A stretch of 64,000 nucleotides of DNA. Source: Arcuatula senhousia (lineage: Eukaryota; Mollusca; Bivalvia; Mytilida; Mytilidae). The notes beneath the pieces are model-generated. The model saw nothing but the letters and a program-made list of their open reading frames with translations, made no database searches and was not told where the DNA came from. Each line of letters starts with the position of its first letter. Within the stretch, counting starts at the first letter, position 1. Of this stretch, positions 52,759 through 63,240 are shown piece by piece. Position numbers and translations under genes: made by a program. The DNA is taken from positions 54,570,203 to 54,634,202 of the forward strand of contig OZ020313.1 of NCBI GenBank assembly GCA_963971305.1. The letters run 5' to 3'.

Positions 52759-53889
52759 TCACACACTGACTTTTTTTGGCGTTTCAGTCATGTTTAAAGT
52801 AGTAACAACCACAACATCAGTTTCGTGTGGTATATTGGCAGACAAATGTATATCTGTTTCAGCAATGGTTTCAGGCATGATATTTGAGTCTAAAGACACA
52901 TTAGGTGAGAAATAGTTCTCTTTTTCGGACTCAACAGTGGCATCAAAAATAGTTGGACAGACATTTGACCTGTTTGTAACTGTTGTACTATTCAAAGGTG
53001 GAAATTCATCCAAACTGTCAAGTTCAATGGTAGAAATGTCGACATTAGTGTCGAGCATTAATGGAACAAAGTGATCTGGTGTCCATGTCTTATTAAAATT
53101 AAAACCAGAACTTGTCCATAATATGACAATTGGATCTTTAGTTACATATTTACAAGGCTCAAATGTTGTGTTTAAGATGCCAACTGTTTTATCCATAAAC
53201 CCATTGCGTGGTGGATAAACGGATTGAATTGGACAACCTAAAACTGATGCTGCGGCTAATATTGTCCATGCGGACGAAAAAGCTTTGTTTCTAGCTGCAT
53301 CTTTACATGCTTCGTCGTATATTGGTGATACTAGACGAAGAATATCATATTTATGAGTATCATATTGTATCTTATTGCCTACTAACTCAATACAAGTCAA
53401 AACTCTGAGTTTTGGTGCTAAAGATTCATTACCAGCAATGTCCACTGACAAAGAGTTAAAGAGACAATTTCCGTCACCGGTGATATGGATAGGTTTTCTG
53501 TCTTCTACAAACATTTTGTGCTCATTAAGAATTTGTTTTGAAACTCTATCCTCTATCAGAGTTGATTGTGCGGAATAAACATGATTTGTCTCTGTTATTA
53601 TTTGAGTCAGTGGCTCATTTCTGAGTAATATCTTTTCAACTTGTACGCCTTCAGAGAGAAGACAAGTATTGGCGTAAGTTTCTAATCTATTCAATGATAA
53701 AGCATAGTCAAACTCATTTGCTGTTTTGCAACATTCAATGCATATATAGTCACAATTTTTACTTTCATTGAGTATTGTAAATTGTGCTTTGTTCAGATTC
53801 TGGCATCTGCTGTGAAACCATGTTTCACATTTCTCACAATATACACACGAACGTGTGCAATTTTTATTGCATGTACCACAAGGGTACAT
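52759..53889 (-). CDS. MULE-encoded PHD finger and OTU-like protease region
   Basis: Start chosen at ATG 53889 because the open frame upstream of it runs through the short palindromic repeats. MYPCGTCNKNCTRSC with CEKC, HSRC and CIEC fits a PHD-type zinc finger. About 110 codons later HITGDGNCLFNSLS and, further on, TWTPDHFVPLM supply the Asp-Gly-Asn-Cys and His of OTU-family cysteine proteases. The frame ends at TGA 52761-52759 and continues open in the same frame into the transposase. Either one fused protein broken by a nonsense change or two ORFs; fusion is favoured because frame and spacing are continuous. Confidence 0.82.
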   Translation of the reverse strand: MYPCGTCNKNCTRSCVYCEKCETWFHSRCQNLNKAQFTILNESKNCDYICIECCKTANEFDYALSLNRLETYANTCLLSEGVQVEKILLRNEPLTQIITETNHVYSAQSTLIEDRVSKQILNEHKMFVEDRKPIHITGDGNCLFNSLSVDIAGNESLAPKLRVLTCIELVGNKIQYDTHKYDILRLVSPIYDEACKDAARNKAFSSAWTILAAASVLGCPIQSVYPPRNGFMDKTVGILNTTFEPCKYVTKDPIVILWTSSGFNFNKTWTPDHFVPLMLDTNVDISTIELDSLDEFPPLNSTTVTNRSNVCPTIFDATVESEKENYFSPNVSLDSNIMPETIAETDIHLSANIPHETDVVVVTTLNMTETPKKVSV

Positions 53890-53909
53890 TTTATATTTTT
53901 TATTCTCTT

Positions 53910-54125
53910 GCCAAAGGAGAATATGATTTTGTTTCTCTTGCCCAAGGAGAATCAAATTTGTTGATATTCTCTTGCCCAAGGAGAATATATTTCTTTTCTC
54001 TTGCCCAAGGAGAATATATTTCTTTTCTCTTGCCCAAGGAGAAAATATAGCTTGTGTAACTAGTATGTGCCGATACAAGAAACACTTTGCTAATAACGTA
54101 ACACTTTCTCTTGCCCAAGGAGAAA
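53910..54125. repeat. Six near-palindromic repeats upstream of the MULE ORF
   Basis: TTCTCTTGCCCAAGGAGAA (19 bp, near-perfect palindrome) occurs six times at about 53913, 53934, 53968, 53995, 54024 and 54104, just upstream of the PHD/OTU start. It may be a binding site or part of the element promoter. Confidence 0.75.
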
Positions 54126-54924
54126 TTTTATTGAAAAAGACACAAAGACACACAGATTCTAGCACGAAAAATGCAAGAATCCTCAAAGTTGGTAAAACCA
54201 AATCTTATAAAGAAATTGGAAAAACGAAGTCTATCGTCATTGGTTTTTCTCCTTAAACCAATGAAACGTCTTTAAAAGTACTCAAATCATGCAAAGAAAA
54301 TACAAATGATTAATCCAAGATAAAAGTAAAATTAGAGAAATGTTATAAAAACATGCAAAACATTGAACGCTTTTTTAAAAACAACAGAAACAATCTTCAA
54401 AAGATTTTTTTTCATTTCTAATCATCTTTCATCCTTTTATATTCAACTTTGTTGTTTTACCGTGATATGATACCGTTTGCGGTTCTTAAAAAGGAACAAT
54501 CAAAATAATCAATAAGCGTGCCGTTAATAATGTTGATTGTTGTTTGTAAAATAATTTAATATGATTACAGGATCATAAATGATCATTAACGGCGCGTGGA
54601 ACCAATCAATCACATGACCACTTTCTTGATTAGTAATTAGCGTACATCTACCTTTTTTACTAAAAAGTTGCTGGGAATTTTTTAAAAAAGAAATGTCTTA
54701 CTTAAATCATAATTTGATGTTATTTATGATTATTTAATGAAAAAAAAAAATGGAAGTTTTTTACAAATTTTTTTTATTTATTTGTTTTTATTTATAGCTG
54801 AGAAAATCATATTTAATTATTGACTCAGTTTATAGGAATCCCGCATAATAAAAACCTTTTTTTTTTGCATTCGATTTGTTTTATTTTAATGCTCAACTTA
54901 ATATTAAACTTTTTCATAATTCTT

Positions 54925-55063
54925 GTCGCTAATTAAACTTTCTTGTCGCTTCTTGACGCTTCTTGTCGCTTCTTGACGCTTCTTGTCGCTTCTTGACGCT
55001 TCTTGTCGCTTCTTGACGCTTCTTGTCGGCTCTTGACGCTTCGTGTCGCTAAATAGGGAGACC
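54925..55063. repeat. MULE right inverted terminal region
   Basis: TCTTGACGCTTCTTGTCGCT units repeated about five times, ending CGCTAAATAGGGAGACC; the complement of the left end. Confidence 0.88.
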
Positions 55064-55180
55064 GTCTTTTTCGGTTCTTTTATTACACTTCAAATTCAGA
55101 TCCAGCCAAGTACCTAACGGTAAACACAGCAAGGGACACAATTATTTTATGATTAGGCTAGAAGCTAATCAAACAAGCTT

Positions 55181-55925
55181 TGTTGGTAATTATACCCCCA
55201 CTCTTAAGAGAGGGGGCTATATTGCAATCACCTTGTCCGTCCGTCCGTCTGTCCGTCCGGTTCAATTTCTCTGCTTCTACTGGATGGATTGGTTTCCAAT
55301 TTGGTACACAGCTTCAGCATGATGAGTTATACTATGCCTACCCTTTCCAGGTCAGTCCATCATCTACTTCCTGTTTTCCAAGCCGACTTAGACTTTTTTA
55401 GGGGAAAACAAATTGAAATGTGAAATTTTTCGTAACAGATTTCTCGGCTTCTACTGGATGGATTGGTTTCAAATTTGGTACACTGCTTCAGCATGATTAG
55501 TTATACCGTGCCTCCCCTTTCCAGGTCAGTCCATCATCTACTTCCTGTTTTTCAAGCCGACTTAGACTTTTTAGGGTAAAAAATTTATAAAGTGAAATTT
55601 TTCGTAACAGATTTCATGGCTTCTACTTGATGGATTGGTTTCAAATTTGGTACACAGCTTCAGCATGATTAGTTATACCGTGCCTCCCCTTTCCAGGTCA
55701 GTTCATCATCTTTTTCCTGTTTTCTGAGCTGACTTAGACTTTTTATGGGTCAAAAATAGACAATTTTTCGTAACAGATTTCTCGGTTTCTAGAGAAGGGA
55801 TTGATTTCAAATTTGGTATACAACTTTAGCATGATGAGTTGTATCGTGCCTCCCCTTTCCAGGTCAGTCGGTCATCTATTTCATCTATTTCCTTTTTTTC
55901 TGAATCGCCGAGTGGGGGTATGCTT
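55181..55925. mobile_element. Inverted-repeat element with internal ~175-bp subrepeats
   Basis: TATACCCCCACTC at the left, GAGTGGGGGTATG at the right. Inside, the block TGGATTGGTTTCAAATTTGG through CCTTTCCAGGTCAGTC repeats about four times; a CCGTCCGTC microsatellite sits near the left end. Non-coding. Confidence 0.75.
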
Positions 55926-57140
55926 AGCACGACTTAGTGCAACCCCTTGTTGCAAATAAAAAAAATGTATAGGATAGAGTCTTTTGAGCTAAAAAAATAT
56001 CCACGTCCATTTTCAAATTAGCAAATTCTTGGTTATATCTTCATAATCACAGGAAAATTGTGTTTATCTTACAAGTGAAAAAGATCTAAAAAATGGGGAG
56101 ATATGACTGTTTTTTTTTATGTTTGTATTTGAACATGTATGACAAAATGGAGTATCGATCATTATGCACCGTCATTATGATTCTATTATATTTATTTTCT
56201 GTGCAGACCAAGTTTTACATTGAGAAATTCTACTATGACCAAGGATTTAGAGTACACTGTGTAATTTGTTTAATTTGTTTTCAAAGTCAAAATTATTTTG
56301 AGTTTGAGAATTAATAGAGAAGTAATTTTATTTTCTAGTGTTAGAAACTTGGGGATCCTTAAGCTTGATTCCGAGCATTCAAGAACTATTGTAGTTGAAA
56401 ATAAAGTGCACTTTTTCTAAATTAAAATTTGAGTTATCTTTCTTTCATTAAACATTGTTAAAAGAAAATTCAGTGTTAAGCTACATGTCTGAATCCCAAT
56501 AAAAAGATTTAATTATAAACAAGAATGTTTATTTTCTAAAGACTAAATGTACATAATGAAGTTCAATACTAGGGTTGCACAATATATCCGTTCCAGATTT
56601 GACTCGTCATTTAGACAAGGTCATCAGGGGTCACGGGGAGGAAAAACGACATCATTCAACATGGTACAAAGGGAACAGTATTTTCTATTAACGATTCTTC
56701 TGTAATTGTTCAACATATAGGTTAAAAATCATTTGCAACTGACAAATAAACCAACACTCAACATTTCCAACCCATAAAAAATCAATCTTGAACGGAAATA
56801 AAAAAAATACTTTCTTCGTCCATTAGCATGTTGGAACCAGTTTTTTACCAGTTCCTCCTCTTTTGGCTAAATTAGTGACCAATCCCGCAAATGCGCAACA
56901 CGTGTATTTACTTAATGACTAACAAAGTCTTGTTTATAACGTGTACCAATTATGATGTGATTGTGACCTAAAAAAGTGGTTTGTCTGGTTAATTGCAGCA
57001 ATAATGGACTATATGATACACTGGTACATTGTAGATCCCAGGAACAATAATTTACAGAATTTTTAAAGACAATTGATGCTGCTTTAACACATAGAGATAT
57101 TATAAGACAAAAATTGCAATATATTCCAATGGGGGTATAT
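55926..57140. other. Intergenic, no gene seen
   Basis: AT-rich sequence between two repeat clusters; nothing recognisable beyond short open frames. Confidence 0.45.
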
Positions 57141-57189
57141 AAAAAAATCCAATTCCAAATTGGGGTTTATCCAACATTTTCAAGCAAAT

Positions 57190-57700
57190 TATTAGAAAAT
57201 AAAGAGATGTGGAATGAGAGAATAAGAATAAGAATAATTTTATTGACTCAAGCAAATTATAATAATGGCACAGGCCCAATGAACAATATATAATAACAAC
57301 AGTGGTTTACAAAAGAATATATGATCATACAAAATGACTAGAAATTTTCACAGAGTATACAATAGACTAGTTATATACAAAGTGACTGGTTTCGAGTGGA
57401 AAAACATTTACCCCTACTAATAAAGGATGAAGTAACTTTTAATACTTTAAAAGAGCTGCTATCTAAACAATTTATCAATTTTTTATAATCAATATTATTA
57501 GATATTCCAAGATGTTTTATTATTTCATTTTGAAAAGACTGTCTAAATTCTGTATATTTTTCACATTGTGTTAAAAAAATGTGAAATAAGTGTACGCGAC
57601 ACAGCCCACAATAAAACGGCAATTTAGAAAAACCACAATGGACAACCGCCAGCAGCCTTCAACGAGGCCATTTGGCACTGCTCGCAGTTCTGCAATTGGC
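57190..57700 (+). repeat. Dispersed repeat family R1, copy 2, split by a LINE
   Basis: AAAGAGATGTGGAAT (57200) and ATAAGTGTACGCGACACAGC with ACAATGG and GCCAGCAGCCTTCAACG (57580-57660) are the two halves of the R1 order seen uninterrupted at 61675 and, inverted, at 1880. Confidence 0.65.
57217..57577 (-). mobile_element. Truncated LINE 3' end nested in R1
   Basis: Minus strand: (ATTCTT)n tail at 57222-57240 and a frame ending FKVLKVTSSFIS, matching [10 protein letters not shown] of the LINE at 48480. Flanks GATGTGGAAT and AATGTGAAAT suggest a target duplication. Confidence 0.75.
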
Positions 57701-58088
57701 CCATGGTCTAAATAAGACTTTTTTCCACCCAACTGCTTCAATTTAATTTCTATTAATAACTTGCAATGTATATTAAAAAATTCAAACTTGATAATTTTCA
57801 CAATCTTTCATCTCTCATTTCACTTCCAAGACTATCCTTTTATCATCATAATTTTCATTACTGTAACAGTAGAATTTGTCAGAAATACTATGTTTTTATA
57901 GGGACTAAAGTCTGTATTATATGGAAAAAAATTGAAGGGATCTTACTGAAACCTTGTGCCTTATCTTAGTCTTATAAAGTTAATTATCTCGCATTTACAA
58001 TTGGTTGTGCATAAAATGTTTAAACCACACCTGTACTAGCATGCAGGTTGATCAAAAGTATTACATATCTACTACAACTGTAGAGAAA

Positions 58089-58722
58089 ACAATGTCTCCC
58101 CCCATTTCCCCAAAAATATCTAAGCGCAACTTCAAAGGACCAGAACTCCCACAAAAATTTGAGGATCAAAATTTCCTGGTAACATGCATAACTACATATG
58201 GTGTCCTTCCTAAATACCAAGTTTCATTGAATTTGGTTCAGTAGTTTCAGAGGAGTTGGGCTGACAAAGGAGTTGGGCTGACAAGATGATAAATGAGGAT
58301 TTTCAGCAATTTTCTAAGTTCAAAGGGCCATAACTCCCACAAAATTTAGAGGATCAAAATTTCCTTGTAACATGCACAACTACATATGGTGTCCTTCCTA
58401 TATATATACCAAGTTTGGTTGAATTCGGTTCAGTAGTTTCAGAGGAGTTGCGCTGACAAGATGATAAATGAGGATTTTCAGCAATTTTCTAAGTTCAAAG
58501 GGCCATAACTCCCACAAAAATTTGAGGATCAAAATTTCCTGGTAATATGCACAACTACATATGGTGTCCTTCCTACATACAATGTACCAAGTTTCGTTGA
58601 ATTTGGTTCAGTAGTTTTGGAGGAGTTGCGCTGACAAACTTTGTGACAGACAGATGGAAGGACAGACGGACACGACAAAAACAATATGTCTCCCCACAAA
58701 AGTTGGGGGGGTGGGAGACATA
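58089..58722. mobile_element. Inverted-repeat element with internal ~175-bp subrepeats
   Basis: ACAATGTCTCCCCCC at the left, GGGTGGGAGACATAAT at the right. Three internal blocks carry CCATAACTCCCACAAAA, CATATGGTGTCCTTCC and TTTCAGAGGAGTTG. Related in plan to 15951, 55181 and 62590. Confidence 0.72.
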
Positions 58723-59443
58723 ATTATTGTGATATTTAACAGGAATTTTTTTGATATGGCATTGCATGATTATAATTTTACTTCTAACATGGGGACCTAT
58801 TACAATTTGATCTTATGTTTACAGCATGTACAAATCCAGGCCAGATTACATGGAGTATTGATAATTCGGAATGTTACAAGTAATATAGAACAGATTTACC
58901 AAAGTCATTCTATAGAAAATAATTGTTTAAAATATTAAACAATTACACGAAACCAATTTATGATGAAAAATTTTAATTTATAAGAAAGCTGAAATTTTAC
59001 TGGTATATCATTTCTTTGGCACAATTTATCTGGGTTTAAACTTCTTGTCACATTTTAACTCACAGGATCATATGACTGTAGTAAACCAGCTATGTTCATA
59101 ATTTATGAAAGGATAAGTTGTGATTCTTCTATACTATTATTACTCTATTTGGTCACGGATCAATGATTTCGGACTTCTTCATTTAAATGCAGCGTAAAAG
59201 ACAGAGAAAACTAAGCTCCACTCAACCTTGTGAATAAAATAGAATAACACTAGTTAGGTCATGACCCCTCTTAGTACATGTATTGGTATCACTGTGCTTG
59301 TTTTTCCAGAATCTGTCTAATCTGGCTTTAAAGGATTTTACTGATTTATCTATGCACAAATGTTTTCTAACTTCATAAATTGTTGAAACTTCGAGTAAAG
59401 ATTGGAAAATCTAATGACTCTAGTTCACTGTCATTTATTTCAG
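58723..59443 (+). other. Upstream region of the glutaredoxin gene
   Basis: Contains the acceptor TTATTTCAG at 59435-59443, so at least one 5' non-coding (or alternative coding) exon should lie upstream; I could not identify it. Confidence 0.45.
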
Positions 59444-59730
59444 ATACCAAGACAGCTGTAGAAATCACCAAAAGTATGGGAGGACAACAGTCTTCGGGTC
59501 CTCAGCTTAAGAAACTACCCTGGTTTGAGACGGAGGAGGCCAAGTTTGTGTTAGATCATGTGAACAGTAACTGTGTAACCGTTTTCTCTAAAACAACCTG
59601 TATACACTGCTCAAATACCAAGAAACTATTGAATGAGATAGGAGTTCCTTATAAATCTATAGAGCTGAATAAAATAAAATCTGGAAACAAAGTTCAAGGA
59701 GTGCTATCAGAGATGACTAAAGCAAGAACA
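59444..59730 (+). CDS. GLRX2: Glutaredoxin exon a
   Basis: Acceptor at 59441-59443, 32 bases before the chosen ATG, 255 coding bases (85 codons), phase 0 at the donor. Holds the thioredoxin-fold first half and the CIHC motif. Confidence 0.9.
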
Positions 59731-60920
59731 GTAAGTAGTTTAGACAAGTTAGTATATATTGTGGTTTCATTATTATTTGTGGGGTATCTTTTGATGTGGG
59801 TTGCCTTTGCCCTTGACCCACTAAATTTGATATCCCATTTTTAACATCTTTAACATTGATCTGTTTGCTGCAGACTTTAAAACCATGAATTCTAATATAG
59901 ACAACGCCCACGAACAAAGGAAACCATGACGACAGGCCGTGTGTAAATTTCCAAAATATACCGGGTCGACATCACAGTTTCTTTAAGTTGAAATCAATGA
60001 CGTCATAATAAATATTGTGCACAAAACATCAAAAATGGCAGACATTTTGTCCTGCACTATAGGTCTATGGAAAACACAAAAATGGCATATTAGAATAGAA
60101 ATAATCCATGGCCGCCCGTAGTTTATTGTCAACTTTAACACGGGTATCCATTGTTTCCGTTTGTTTTACCCCTGGCTCTGCTGCGCTCCACTCAGGGCAA
60201 AATATTACTGAAAGCAATGGCAACCCATGTTAAAATCTCCAATAAACCATGGGCGGCCATGGATTATTTCTTAAATTAAGAATCCATGAATTGATCCTCA
60301 GACCACTAAAACTTGTACCCATGAAAATCGATGAATCAGTAGTAAATGTTATCAAATTAACATGCTTGTATATCAAACTGAAAAAGACTTTATATGACTG
60401 AACAATACATTGGTATTTTCACCTTTATAGTGGATAACAAAAGAACTATGATTTCAGTAAGTTTTTATTTTTGATGATTTTGCTCCCATTGCTGTTGTTT
60501 GTGCTTAAGTTGTCTTTTTTGTGTGCTTCTGTCACACTTTGAACAATTTGTAAGCACTTTCACTCCTTCAAATTGATTTTTGTAAGATTTATTTAAAGAT
60601 ACTTTGGACAAGTGCATAATTCAGACAATTTTTGTGGAAGTTATCCCCCTTTGACCATAAAAATAAAGTCCAGCTGGCTAGAAACCTAACATGCCTATTC
60701 CAATGTCTGTATGCCCTAACTACGGTAATTCTTTGTCCTTTGTTAATTTCCTACATGTATATTTGTTATATTTGTGAAATGATAAGTTAACATTTTACAC
60801 TGTCTTTTTCAGGTCCCTAGAGTATTTGTGAATGGAGAGTGTATAGGTGGCGCTTCAGATACCCGTGCATTGTACCAAACTGGACAGCTCCTCAAACTCA
60901 TACAGAAATGTAAACGATAA
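59476..60920 (+). CDS. GLRX2: Glutaredoxin-2-like (two coding exons, 120 aa)
   Basis: Thiol-disulfide oxidoreductase that uses glutathione to reduce protein disulfides or remove glutathione. Exon a codes 59476-59730 (donor ACA|GTAAGT), exon b codes 60813-60920 (acceptor TTTTTCAG, stop TAA). Residues: MGGQQSSG start, VTVFSKTTCIHCSNTKKLL with the active site C-I-H-C near residues 42-45, TVPRVFVNG with the conserved cis-Pro, and GGASDTRALY for glutathione binding. Length fits a one-domain dithiol Grx. I chose ATG 59476 because MG..SS resembles the cytosolic/nuclear start of vertebrate GLRX2 isoforms; a 5' exon could add a mitochondrial signal. The CIHC centre is unusual (CPYC or CSYC are common). 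Confidence 0.9.
60101..60268. repeat. Inverted-repeat element in the glutaredoxin intron
   Basis: ATAATCCATGGCCGCCC at the left and GGGCGGCCATGGATTAT at the right are exact complements; the arms also share TTTATTG/CAATAAA. A foldback of 168 bp. Confidence 0.8.
60813..60920 (+). CDS. GLRX2: Glutaredoxin exon b
   Basis: 35 codons and stop: VPRVFVNGECIGGASDTRAL then YQTGQLLKLIQKCKR. This is the C-terminal half with the glutathione-binding loop. Confidence 0.93.
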   Translation, partial: VPRVFVNGECIGGASDTRALYQTGQLLKLIQKCKR

Positions 60921-61670
60921 AAAAATGTATATTCCCATGTTAATTATCCAAGAGTTCTGTGATGTTGATATTGTTGTATAAGTTGAATACTTTGTTTTGT
61001 TAAAAAGTGTATCATTACTATTTGATATTAGTTTCTGAAAAAATGTTTTGTGGTTTTTAATTCAAATAATATTTTAACAGAAAAACAGATTTATTGAAAT
61101 TAGTAGATTAACTTCAAATCAACTTTGAAAAACATTTAGGTATAAAGTAATGAATGAAAAATACTGATTTGATATTTTTCAAATTTCTAATGAAAAAAAG
61201 ATAAAAATGGTTTCAGATATTGTCTGTAGGGTACTTAAACATTGATATTTTTAACTGGTGCTAGCAACTGTCAAGAGTCTCAGAGTCCATAGATTTAATA
61301 TTATAATAATCTGAACCATGTCTTTAACTATTATTTCAATTTCCATCAAACTTAGAAGTAGATAAATTGTGAGTAAAGTGACTTTATTACCTCAGAAACT
61401 AGATTATATTTTTATTGTTAATGCATGTCGAACTTCCTTGTTTTATACCCTCCATAGATTTTAGATTATTTGATGAAATAAGAAACAAAAGTTATTGTAA
61501 ATTGTTATTTTGCATTGATTGTTAAAGTAAAAGTGTTGAGTAATTTACTGTGGTTTTCAATATTCAAAGATTCATGATCCTCTCTTGGAACAGGCATTCT
61601 AATGTATTCTGAACATTATCACTTTTTCTTATGAATCCAATGTTGGTTTACAATTCTTTTTATTATAAAT
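60921..61670 (+). other. Probable 3' UTR and flank of the glutaredoxin gene
   Basis: AT-rich sequence after the stop; I did not find a clear polyadenylation signal, so the transcript end is unknown. Confidence 0.4.
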
Positions 61671-61672
61671 AG

Positions 61673-61770
61673 AAGATAAAGAGATGTGGAATAAGTGTAC
61701 GCGATAAAATCTACATTCTTCAGTGGCAGTTAAAAAAATCTACAATGGAAAAAAGCCAGCAGCCTGCAAT
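61673..61770 (+). repeat. Dispersed repeat family R1, copy 3
   Basis: AAGAGATGTGGAATAAGTGT then ACGCGATAAAATCTAC, ACAATGG and AGCCAGCAGCCTGCAATG; uninterrupted version of the copy at 57190. Confidence 0.65.
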
Positions 61771-62589
61771 GTAATTAGTGGTTGCTGCTCACCAAAAAAA
61801 ATAACTTCCTGTGATATTACATTAATCGATTGCAAAGAAATCAAACATATGTCAGTGGACTTAGTAGCACATATTTTAAGAGAATGAATTGCCACCAGAA
61901 AACTTTGAAAGCAGGAATTATTGTTCTGTTTACATGATAATGACCTTCCTCTCTGGTATTGCCAGATGATTTTTTGATTTGTATTAGTCATTGCTGGTCA
62001 TCATATTGGTATTGCCAGGTGATTTTTGAATTTGCCTTTTCAGTCTTTGAAATGGAAAGCCCCGTTAGTACTTCTCTTATTATTAGTCAAACAAGATTTA
62101 TACACTTAGCCAATGTCCCCCGCTGCCTTATTAATGTTGAAAATTAACTTCATTTAAAAAATTTAAATGCCTTTGTGATATGATTACCTACATATCATCA
62201 TACATGTGATTCTCCCGCCAGGAGACAAAATCTCCCGACTTTTTGACCAATCTCCGGTTCCCCCGACTTTTAGTGTAATCTCCCGCTTTTTCAAGGCATG
62301 ACAAAATTTTTGTTTTATAGACATTCTAGTTGTTCAGTCATAAAACATTTCTGGTGTTTAAGGGGTTTGTCAATTAGGCAGACGTTATCTCAGCAGGTAA
62401 AGGTGTTAATTGAAGGTTTATTGCCATAACTGACCTGATAATTGTATATTTGAAGATATATCAGTGAAGCCAGGTATATTTGGCACAGGCTAGTGTCCTT
62501 AATTGGTATTGAAATGCAATATTAATGAGCGTTGAAAATCTTCATCTTTTTTGTCCTATCTCCAGCCAAAAAAATCTAAATCTCCAGCT
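61771..62589. other. Intergenic with TCTCCCG/TCTCCAG-rich stretch
   Basis: No gene seen. 62210-62300 and 62560-62600 carry dispersed TCTCCCGACTTTTT-like and TCTCCAGCTTTTTC-like words that suggest another repeat family. Confidence 0.4.
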
Positions 62590-63240
62590 TTTTCATCACA
62601 GATCTGTCACATGTATGTATCATGACAAACAATCCTCCAAAATTTCATCAAGATCTGGCTCACAAAGTGTTCCTATAACCTAAAATGAACAAAGTTGATA
62701 AAGTCCCATAACTCCTATAAACTTTATCAAATCAAAATGGTGGTGTGATATGAGCAACTACAGATCATGGTAACAAGCCTACAAAATTTCATCAAAATCT
62801 GTTGAACCGTCTCAGAGGAGTTGCGCTCACAAAGTGTTCCTATGACCTACATTTAACAAAGTCGGTAAAGTCCCATAACTCCTATAAAATTTGTCGAATT
62901 AAAATGGTGTTGCAATATATATATCATGACAAACAATCCTACAAAATTTCATCAAAATCCAATGAGCCGTCACAGAGGAGTTGCGCTCACAAAGTGTTCC
63001 TATGACCTAAAATGAACAAAGTTGATAAAGTCCCATACATGTAACTCCTATAAAATTTGTTGAATCAAAATGGCAGTACGATATGATCAACTACATATCA
63101 TGACAAACAATCCTACAAAGTTTCATCAAAATCCGTTGAGCGGTCTCAGAGGAGTTGCGCTCACAAAAGTGTGACAAACAAAGACCATTACTAGGATTTG
63201 GGACAAACAGACACAAACACTATATGCCCCTCATCTTTGG
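62590..63240. repeat. Dispersed element with ~175-bp subrepeats
   Basis: Blocks ACAAACAATCCTACAAAATT, CATCAAAATC and CAGAGGAGTTGCGCTCACAA recur about every 170-190 bp, four times. Same plan as 58089-58722 but clear terminal repeats were not seen. Confidence 0.65.

Larger units (their letters stand above)
50248..55063 (-). mobile_element. Mutator-like (MULE) DNA transposon, ~4.8 kb
   Basis: Ends GGTCTCACTATTTAGCGACA and (complement) GGTCTCCCTATTTAGCGACA are inverted. Just inside each end are tandem 20-bp units (AGCGACAAGAAGCGTCAAGA at the left, complement at the right). The interior codes on the minus strand for a PHD/OTU region and a MULE transposase. Flanks GTCTATTAT and GTCTTTTTC are a weak candidate for a 9-bp target duplication (3 mismatches). 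Confidence 0.88.
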
